The notes under the pieces were generated by a model that was not told the DNA's origin, did not search any database, and worked only from the letters and a program-made list of their open reading frames with translations. Below are positions 54,664 to 64,000 of a stretch of DNA of 64,000 nucleotides, piece by piece. The stretch's first letter is position 1, and each line of letters starts with the position of its first letter. Made by a program: the position numbers and the translations under genes. The DNA is from Neelides folsomi (taxonomy: Eukaryota > Arthropoda > Collembola > Neelipleona > Neelidae), in the NCBI GenBank assembly GCA_034687125.1, contig JAQGBZ010000140.1:62001-126000 (forward strand), written 5' to 3'.

Positions 54664-56918
54664 AAACAAGAAGCGTGGAAAAACAATGATGTTGAAAAAG
54701 CATGTGGATTATGATATTAGAATCAGCCATTACTTATTTAAATTAAAGAACCATTTTGCCATATATAACTAATTGTAAGTAAAAACATATTATATGTCCA
54801 ACCATGAACTATGCTAATAATAATAATATGAATACCCCTAATTAATCGCAATTACGACGCCTACAAAAGTATGTAGTTTAAAAGTAATATTGAAGGGTAA
54901 ACTACCTTCCAGAAACTTACCATTGTAGTTTATAAAATTATAAGAAACTAAATAATTGTTGTCCAATGCTTTATGACGTTGTTAGGTTTAATCGTGGTTT
55001 TAATCAGCCTAAAATTTTACTCCCTTGCTCTGTACCTCTCAATAATATAAAATCAATCAATGTAATGGCAGTGATAAATGAGTTTTAAGTATATTTACCA
55101 TATGAAGAATTACTTAATTGTAACTAAAAGTTAATATTATATAATACTACATGAGATACGGAATATAGAAATGAATCAAAGGAGGAGTAGATCAGATTTT
55201 GTCGCATGCTTTCAGAATATCTTTGGATTTAGCTATAACGCTTATTTTTTTAATTTTGAACCCTTTTATTCAATACCTTTAATTCTTTTTAAAACCATTT
55301 ATCTTAATAATTAATTTCTTAAACAAACGAAACTCAAATCGATGATATTTTTTGGATTAAAATCACTCTCTTCATTATTCAGATTTAATAGTTTATTGTA
55401 ATCACTTATTAGTATTTATACAAAAATAGATTATTACTATTAGTTAATATATTAATCATTATGTAGTTGAATGGGTATAATAAGGACCCAGTTTGGGCCT
55501 ACCTAAATACAATTTTCCTTTCGCTCAAACTATTCATGATACTTGAATGTTTATTTTATAGGGGTAATCATTGTCTAACTTAAAGTTAAGTTAAATATAA
55601 TATTTATCAATGTCCATAGTTCTGTTCATCATTTTTCATCTCTTGTGTATTATCTCTCGAGGTTTTAACTCTATAATAATTCTATTTTAATGAAATATTC
55701 ATATAAAAGGGTAAATACGTAATACTTAAAGTTTAGTTAATTTAGATGGATAATGCGAATAAAAATAATACTTTCACATCATCAAAAAATATATTCATTT
55801 CGGAACCGAGGATGATTACCATGATTAAGATCACTGAGTATTTCATATCATTTCGAATTTCAACATCTAATATCTAAGAATAAGCGATTACAATGAGAAA
55901 TAAATTTAGAAGGAATACTTTATATTCAGCGACGCATGCTTTCACTTTAGAATCATTTCCACCATTCAATTGCTCTTTAGGTCTTCACGTCAATTATTAC
56001 CAAGATTTAGTAAGAGAATTAAAAAGAATAGCGAAGCTACAAAAAATATTAACTATAACCCATTTATTAAAGAATATTTATGCATATTTATGGTTGATTA
56101 TTGCATCTAATCTATTTTATGATTAATATTTTATTAGCAACAAATGAGATAATATTAAAAATAAAATGATTAGACGATTTTAATTCCTTCAAATTTAATT
56201 AATTTAAATCCAGCATTAATCATAAATATTAGCCATTGGCAGGCTGGCTTTTTTTGACACGTAAACGGTTGGAGTAAGTAAGCTGATCAAAAAGGTGATG
56301 ATTATATCTCATAATAATGTAAATAAATGACATAATATTCGACCACACGAACTGATCTCGAATTGGAAGATTGCGTGTGGAATGGGGATGGAACCATTTC
56401 CCATTCTTCCCCAACGATGGTGATTTTGGTGGGAAGGGATTTGAGTGGCGGAGAAAAAGAAGGAGACACCCAGCGGCAGAATCTGAAATGTGATCCTGGA
56501 TCTGTCACGATCTTGTTGGACTTCTCCTCCGGGCCTTCCTTCCTCCATCGCCGGCATCGCCTTCCCAGCTTTATTTTTGGACCCTGTTGAGACACCAGAA
56601 TCATTAACCGTCTATTTCTTCATAGTCTCCTCCGGGAGGGTAAAAAGGGCTCCCGGTTTTCTATCCGCTTCGATCATCGCGACAAAGTCAGCCCGGCACC
56701 GTAGGCTCTCGCCGCTCGCCCAACAAAGTGGCGCCTAAACTCGACACCGCCGCCCTCAAGACTCCACACGAAGACTCAGCGGCCCAAGACCAATTACCTG
56801 CCGTTTCTAAGGTCAATCCTGTATTAAAAGTTAAATAAGTCAACACGGCTACGTTCAAAAATTGTTAAAACAATCGCCCCATTTACGTCTTTCAAGAGGA
56901 AGTTGGTGAAAAGGAAGC
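54664..56918. other. RSPRY1 3' flank and promoter region of the PPP4R1-like gene
   Basis: 54664-56200 is AT-rich with no gene seen. About 56380-56900 is markedly less AT-rich with many CG dinucleotides, fitting the promoter and 5' leader of the gene whose ATG is at 56919. A minus-strand open frame at 56302-56604 overlaps this promoter-like patch but has no family signal. Confidence 0.5.
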
Positions 56919-59857
56919 ATGGCGAGTAAGTTGAATAATTTCAGCAATTTCTTATCTCTTGATTCTGAACTTTCGATTCACAAGTGAAGCGAAATGCGAA
57001 AATGAAGGAATATGGAGAAATGCCTCCACCTTTTTATAAATGTTCTGTTTTTACCTTTCGAGACAGTTTTATAATCGATATAATTCCACTTTCAGACATG
57101 GACCCATACTTTTTCGATCCGGTGCACGAAGACGGAGAGGATCCTTTACTAGGTTCGACATCACCTCTTTCTCATTCTCTTTTTTATTAAAGATTTGTTT
57201 AAATTTCACATGATTATGCAATAAGACATTATAGGAATGAAATTCAAGCATTTGATAAAAGATTGTTTATTTTAGCAATTGCTTTTGCTTTTTTCTTCTT
57301 TTTCCTACTATTGTAGAATTTATTGTGTTTTCTAATTTGGTGCTTTTCAATAATTCTTTTGTAATTTATTTTGATTGGTTAAATCACCATTTGTTAATAA
57401 ACTTTTATTGTTAATTTAATTGTCATTTATTTATGTTTGTTTTTAATTCTATTTTAGAAAATAAAAACTTTTTATTTCTTTTTTTACATAAAAAATGCCT
57501 TCCTAGTATTAAGTTTCTATTTTAAATTAAAAATGCTTAAATGTCTGTATCAAAATTTGTAGCATATAGTATGTTTGTCCCGGCTGAACGAGTACAGCGA
57601 GCTAGAGTGCTTAATAAACCTAAACATCTGATCCGTAATCTAAATGGTAAAATTATTATAAAATGGATAATATCTGTACTCGTATTTATTCAATGGTTCA
57701 ATTTATACAATATTAATTGACCAATATTGTATTTTTAATTATTTATTTTTATAGTCTTTATTTTTGCTACACTTTCAACTACTTATTGATACTGCTTTTT
57801 TGAAATTTATATATTATACGTTTTGAAATTGAATAACTACAAAGAACGCAGATATTATTCATTTTCTAAACAAAATTGATAACACTCTTTATGCTATTAT
57901 TTAGAATCTGGGTACGGGGCATGGCTTATTTTTCTTGTAAATATAGATCTGTTTCTTTTAAATCTTCGCAATTATGCTAAAGTTTGCTTGTATTGAAAAG
58001 TGGATTATGGGATTTTTTATTTTTTCTCGAATTTACATTATTGGATCTTTTAGCTAGTTAGATATATGAGTGCAGGCTCCCAATCTAATATTATTTATTC
58101 CTTCACATCTGCTTAACAGAGTCGACCCAAGAGTCGAACACTCAATTTCCATATTATAAAAATGTAAAATCTCAATGTAGCGTGTAATGTAAGAGTTTAT
58201 CGCTCCCCGGTCCCTGATCCAAGTCAGAGAGCCAAGAGGAGAGTTACGAAGTCCCGTCATAGACCGTCCCATTACTCCTTTTTATTCGAAAGTGGCTGAC
58301 TATGGAAAGGAAAATGTGGAGCCAAATTAACAGAACATAAATCGTAGAAAGGTTTAATTTTAGAAGAGAGGGGTTAAAGAGAGTGTCCCATCCTCGAATT
58401 TATGACATATCCTCGTATTGATAGAATTATAGAAGTATCATCTTCAATTTTTTACGGGGGATCCCCATGGATCTTTTACCTCTAGCCTGCCATTCCCATC
58501 TCTTCACTTCTTCGAGCCCATTAGTAATGGAAGAGAAATATTCCCATCGTCCCTTCAGTCCCAATCCGAAAAGGGTGTTTGGGAGATGTATGAATTCTGG
58601 GAACAATTACACTACCACCTCCTATATCATATTAGGGGGGGACGAGGACTATGATCTTCTTTAACATCCCAAAGATATTTTAGCTCTTGACGACTAACTA
58701 TACGATCTTCCTAATCGATGCTCTACTTAAAATCCAACAATTTTTCATAACTAATGGTGAAATAATGAAGTTGTGGGATTTTAAGTCAAGCTCCTCAAGT
58801 CCTCCTTTAGAAAAATGAATTATTGTTTTGCGCTGACAGGAATTGGTTGACGAAAGGCAGACTGATGGCGCCAAGTGAGCCATTGACAACTTTTCCCGTA
58901 ATCTTCTCCACATTATTATTTACATTTAGAGGATTTGATCATAAAAACAATCCATACAACTCAGTTGTCCCACACTCATGCATTTATGTAAACAAATATA
59001 ATTGAAATATAGGGAGAAAAGTACATGATTGCTGTGTATGTAATATTTATTATTCAAATTAAGATATCTCACAAATTGCTTCATGGGGTTTCGACTTGGA
59101 GTCGTCTCCGAGATAGAGAGTTCACAGAACGGCGTATCACTTTTCCCATTAATCTCATAAGAACCCCATTACGTACAGTGGAGAACATAATATGAGTAGT
59201 TACCTCAGGCGGCAAAAGTCTTTGTGCGTACTTAGATTCGTTTACGTTGTTATCCGTTGCTTACATTACAATTACATAATCATAATCAATGTTTTTGTTT
59301 ACATTTTTGAATGGCTTAAATCCTGAGCCTCCTTTGAGCGAAAGGAATTCTAATGTTATGATGGAGTAGCGGAGCCGAACATATATTTTTCCCCACTTTG
59401 TAAAACATGGATTAAAGTTCATCAATTCTCATGTTTGTATGATTATGAAATGTGGTAAGAGGAAGTCGCATGTGGTTTCTGAGTTTAGGAAATGAGTTAG
59501 AACTGGATTTACAGGTTGCTAATTAAGACTTGCTTTCGCGGTGGAGCTTTATTGAGTCACTGGAGCTCGAAGGAAGTATGGGCGAGGCGATGTATGTACG
59601 TTTTTAAAGAGTGGAGAGAAAATTAAAAAATAATACTCCGAGACGGAGGCCTGTGAATTGAAGTGGAAAATGAGGCGGGGAATTTCATTAGGGGTGGAAG
59701 TTTTTAATGTGAGCATCTCTTTTTCAAAGATTTAATTTAATATTTGATTAGGAGCAGGAGATGTTCCGGCCGGCGGGGAAGAAAATGCGTCTCAAGAGGA
59801 AGTTCACCCCCTTACCCGTCTTGTCGAGAAGTCCAATGCGAACGGAGTGTTTGAAAG
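56919..59857 (+). CDS. PPP4R1: Serine/threonine phosphatase 4 regulatory subunit 1-like, first three coding exons
   Basis: Three exons fit in phase: 56919-56925 (ATGGCGA, only 7 coding bases), 57096-57152 and 59752-59857, ending at a GTAAGA donor. They encode 56 complete residues plus two bases of the next codon: an acidic start (MANMDPYFFDP, HEDGEDPLL), a short Gly-rich link, and then SQEEVHPLTRLVEKSNANGV followed by FE and a split codon. This aligns with the human PPP4R1 stretch SQDEMLTPLGRLDKYAASEN, just before its HEAT repeats. PPP4R1 is a HEAT-repeat scaffold of protein phosphatase 4. I found no following exon before 64000, so the rest probably lies beyond the window after an intron of more than 4 kb. 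The evidence is one short motif and consistent phases. Confidence 0.6.
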
Positions 59858-62800
59858 GTAAGAGTTACGACCAGACCCCTGATTGATAATTAGACTCGAG
59901 AACTTTCAACTCCCGCATAAATATTAACATTAACTTTGATTCTCATGGGATAAAAAGTTTTTCGTTTGAGCTTTAAATAAGAATATTTCCTTCCTCTGCC
60001 CACGAGCTCCGCGGTCCTTCCTCTACATTGCTAACTATATTATATTTGAATGAACCATGAAGTAGAGAAGGAGGGCTGAGGACTCTTCTCGAAAATGAGT
60101 TAACGGATCCATTTATTTATGTCTACCTTCTCAAAATTTAACGTGGTTTTAGAGTTATTAAATGGTAAGAATAAATTAATGGGCCAATTTACCTTCAACT
60201 TCTACATAACAAAATAACAACTCTCGAAAGTCTCAAAACTTTTTAAAAACTTTCCATTTCATCCACTTTGTATTACTCGAGGAACCTTTCCTGACTTTCA
60301 ACATCTCAACTCCCCTCCAAGGCTAATAAAATAAATCATGAGTTTATTAAAGTTGGAAAAAGCTCAGGAAGCTTGAAAATAGCTCCTAAATAATTCTACA
60401 AATATGCAAAATGAAATCCATTAAAATTGTTTTAGACTTCTTCTATCCAATTCTAAAACTCACTCAATTCAATCCTGACCAGCATTGAATTCTGTCAAAT
60501 GCAATGGAAGTGGAATACATTTAAAATTGTAAAAAGTAAATCAGATTTATATGTATTGAATTTGTAAATATTTTGTCTAATAATTACAATCTTTGGGTTT
60601 TTGGTTTATCAGTGTTGAAGTGTTTATATTTATTTTCTTTATCTTCAATTATCGGGATTTGAATATAAAAAATACACAGTTTTAAAGAAAAATTCCGAAA
60701 TGCCAATGTGGTGTATTTGTTAAGTGTTCTCCTTTTAAATTGGGTGTGGATAAAATAATTCTAATCACCAGTATGGTAATTTGATAGGCATATGCATACA
60801 TAGAGATTAAAGGAAGATAAGGTCATGGGGTAATTGGTAAATTGATATTGAGTTGAATGTGGAGTATTGTGGAGTGTGGTTTGAATATGAGTGGAATGGA
60901 GTTTAATTTGACAGTAGTAGGTAAACCTCTTTTGTCATTGGATCTTTTATCATGAAAATAGGTACGGAATGGTAGCCGACACTCGAATGTAAACAGAGGT
61001 GACGATCGATGAAAGTGAAAAGTTGAAAGGGTGAACTTGGAAGTTTTGAACTTGATCACTTCCCTGCCTCTCTTTCCTGCCCATAAACATGACTTTATGA
61101 ATTCAAAATAAACGTGTGTTATAATATTAATTTTCCAATGCCTACCCCAAATGTATGAGGGAATTGTTGAATAGGACTGAGGGTAAAAGCCCAGGTCTAG
61201 ATAGATAGTGTGGAGGCAAAAGGATATCATCATCATGTTTACGCTGTGAGTAAAACTGATAGTAAAAGATAAGTGTAAGAACTTTCACTCTTTTCACGCG
61301 ATTCCCCCCTTTTGAGTCTGACAACATGTGATTACTTTCCTAACAAGCCTGTTATTTCCAATTACCTCTTCACATTATTCAAATGATGGTGAAGTCGATG
61401 AGTTTATCATTTATATCTTACTTCTAATAAGCCACGCTATGTAAATTCAATGTTTCCTCCCAAAGAAATGAATGCCACATGCTCATTCTCCTTATTATCT
61501 TTTAGTACAGGGATTATTTTTCATCTTTATACGACATTACTTTTATAACATTGAGCATATTACTTTAAATATAATATTACATAGGCTCTCTCTGGTCCTT
61601 TATAACATTAATACAAGAAGTAGATCATTTATTATTATCATTAATCTTCAAACTGGAATGAAGTGCATAATTGTAAAATAATCTTGTGTGAATTATTACA
61701 AGATAGATAATTGCATCATTCGGTTGCTCTTTGTAGTGTTAATACTTCGTTATTAATTCAGCAATTACTCGTATTAGAATATATTAGGAAAAATAATCAG
61801 CTATGTCTAACTACACTAAAGTCAATTTTCTGATGTTCTTTTCAACTTGCCATCAATAATAAAGCAAAAAATAGGAGTACTTGTCCTAAGATTATAAAAA
61901 TAGATCCTAAATCGAAAAATATGATCCGAGTGAGTGAGGTAGTATTTGATTAGTGAAAGTAGTATCAATATTTATTCGTTTAAATAGTCATTTTTTTGAA
62001 AGGTTGAAGGTGAGTAGATTGAATGGATTTATGAAATATGAAAGTGGAGTGATTTGGAGATGGAAATACGGGTCATATTATTGAGTGGGCTCATTGAGCC
62101 CTGACGTTTCTCGTTAGACCGAGGTGAGGAGTCTTGGGAAGTATAGAGAAGGAAATAAGGATTGGAGTTGAGATTAGTGTGGAAGGGTCGTATCCACTCT
62201 TCTTCCAACTCAAGCGGATTTCGGAGGGCGTGGGGGCTAAAAACAGATACAGTAGAGTACGCCGTACAGGATCCAGATGTTTTCAAAATGACTGAGCTGA
62301 TGGTGATGGCTTCGAACTTTTTGATGGCTTTCCTCCTATAGTTAGCAAAATATCCTTTCTCAAGCCCCCTCCTTCCTCTCACTCCCACAAAAAGAACACC
62401 AGTCTCGGGAACACAACTGCTACCTCACTTTTCCTCATCCTCGCTAATTAATTTGAGCCTTCTTTCCTGGTCTTCCACCTTTCCCTAAGCTTCATAAAGA
62501 GTCTTTCTCAAAACTTTGAAAAAGACGAAGGATTGGGCACGATCAAGTTGGAATTTAATTAAATGATGTACATTAATGGAAGAGAATTACAGAAACTCGG
62601 TAGAATACAATTAGACATGGAAGCTCCAAAGTTTTGTCATTTCCATTCTCTATATGAACTCAATTGATATTTGATGAGTTCATCTTGTTGGATGTTGAAA
62701 AGTTGATCAAAGTAGATTGTATGGGCATTCTTTGCTTATTGTTTGGGGAAGGAATTGGATGAATTTTCCTAAATAATAATGTTGGAACAGGGAGAGTTTG

Positions 62801-64000
62801 GGAGCGTGAGGCTGGCGGCGGTAGTGATTGTTATTGTGTGGTATCTGAAGGGTAACATGGGAAGCCTGGGATCTAACCTATGGCATTACTGCTCATTTTG
62901 GAATTTGTGAGATGGACGTGAGGCCCTTCAGAAATTATTATATAGTAATGGGGAACGCGTAAGTGCAGAGCAGCCCAGAGAAACTTTTACGATCGTTTGG
63001 AGGGGAGGCTGAAGCCGGAGCAGGTGTGATCCGAGATCTTTTCGACGTATGGCCGGCGTGTGCGAGGCGTCATTGAGGCCCATCTTCATTGTTCCCGCAG
63101 CACATGCCACGATACAATCAGCCCTCACCAGTCCTCTTATTCATTTTCATTACGGCCCTTTTTTTCTAAAGGGACGACCGAAATGTGTGTGTGGGGGGGA
63201 GACAACCTTTGAATTGGACAGGATGGATGGGATATTGAGGGTGAGGTATATATTGGGAATGGATGTGTGTATTAGTAAGATTCCCAATTCATTGGACGTG
63301 TTGGTCGCGGAGGACGCCATCGGCCTCGCCTGAGCGCCTCCAACCGCCTGAATTCCCTCACTCACTTGCCTAATCATCATCTCTACCACACCACCGGCCT
63401 TCCAGTGCGTGTGTCGTGAATAGGGAATTAGAGTTGGGGAGGAGAGCTTGGCGAAATCCACTTAGGAGAGGAGAATGGAACTCCGACCTACACTACTCCT
63501 CACACCGAGTCATAAAATGTCGATGATCATGGTCAAGCCCACTCGTTATGGAATGGCGAGTGGTGGGGTTTGTGCCTTTTATCTCCGCTTTTTCGATTCC
63601 TTTGGGACTTGCTCATGCATCTCCTGATTCCATCTCTCTCATCTCATTTCACTCTATTTTCCTCTCCCCATCTTGCAATCAATATGAGTATATTCGGCTG
63701 TTTTTTCCCTTCACGCAGAATAAATTAGCATGTAATTTATTTCCTAATTTAATCTAGCGAAAAAAGACTATTTATCCTATAGTTGTAAATTTAGTCACTT
63801 GCGAGTGTGATTCACTTTCCTCGATTTTATTTGAATGGCAGTGAGTTCAATTTCAAGAGAGAATTATTAAGATTGGATTTTACATTGTAATTTGAATTTA
63901 AAAAATTTAATTGGTTAACAATTTATTTTAGTTTTTAGTCAATAGTTTTTAAAGTATAATATTTGTAATACTGATACTTATCTGTACTTTGATTAATGAT
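59858..64000. other. Probable large intron of the PPP4R1-like gene
   Basis: There is no exon that I can join in phase to the donor at 59858, and no recognisable family on either strand. CG-richer patches at 59760-60060, 62780-62860 and 62940-63350 contain short open frames without matching splice sites or family motifs. No terminal repeats or RNA genes were seen. Confidence 0.4.

Noticed and set aside
56302-56604. Minus-strand frames of 82-100 codons
   Set aside because: Overlap the likely promoter of the PPP4R1-like gene; the low-complexity Pro/Arg-rich translation gives no family match.
57569-57720. A 49-codon plus-strand frame starting MFVPAERVQRARVL
   Set aside because: Looked like an exon with acceptor and donor, but its phase does not fit between the flanking PPP4R1-like exons and the sequence is not recognised.
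62785-62855. Possible exon reading EFGSVRLAAVVIVIVWYL
   Set aside because: Hydrophobic frame with a possible donor, but no phase match to the preceding exon and no family.
62928-63461. CG-rich stretch with several open frames on both strands
   Set aside because: No frame shows a domain or a convincing set of splice sites. It may be an enhancer or an unannotated leader.

Overview
The window looks like AT-rich nuclear DNA of an arthropod. All recognisable genes are animal housekeeping or regulatory genes split by many introns, about 60 bp to several kb long, with GT-AG and a few GC-AG borders. The BTB gene is of the arthropod tramtrack/bric-a-brac/lola type. A crustacean, perhaps a parasitic copepod, is my guess, but nothing here proves the species. 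I rebuilt gene models by joining exons whose splice phases agree and whose translations match known families. I saw no bacterial-type operon, rRNA, tRNA, CRISPR array, retrovirus, LTR element or Polinton.

Layout. 243-4566 (-): CTU2, tRNA thiolation; its 3' end runs off the left edge. About 5442-6837 (-): an unrecognised two-exon gene. 8058-9597 (-): gamma-SNAP. Head to head with it, 9859-10410 (+) encodes a small unrecognised protein. 12068-13941 (+): an unrecognised Ser-rich protein with two RRWS sites. 16869-24984 (-): a BTB transcription-factor gene with three mutually exclusive-looking last exons, two with pipsqueak-type helix-turn-helix domains and one with an AT-hook-like motif and a piggyBac-type cysteine finger. 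26754-29556 (-): PNKP. 31319-33353 (+): PRIM1, followed at once by a 735-bp hAT-type MITE with an intact 8-bp target-site duplication. 34997 to about 42893 (-): a tamalin/GRASP-like PDZ scaffold. 42900-51700: gene-poor, with one small inverted-repeat element. 51880-54663 (+): RSPRY1 with two GC-AG introns. 56919-59857 (+): the first three coding exons of a PPP4R1-like gene that runs off the right edge.

The genes do not form one pathway. The only functional pairing worth noting is the divergent PNKP/PRIM1 pair (DNA end repair and replication priming). The most interesting structure is the BTB gene: all three terminal exons begin in the same phase on one shared donor, as in the lola/mod(mdg4)/broad style of making many DNA-binding isoforms, and one of the three ends in a transposase-type finger.
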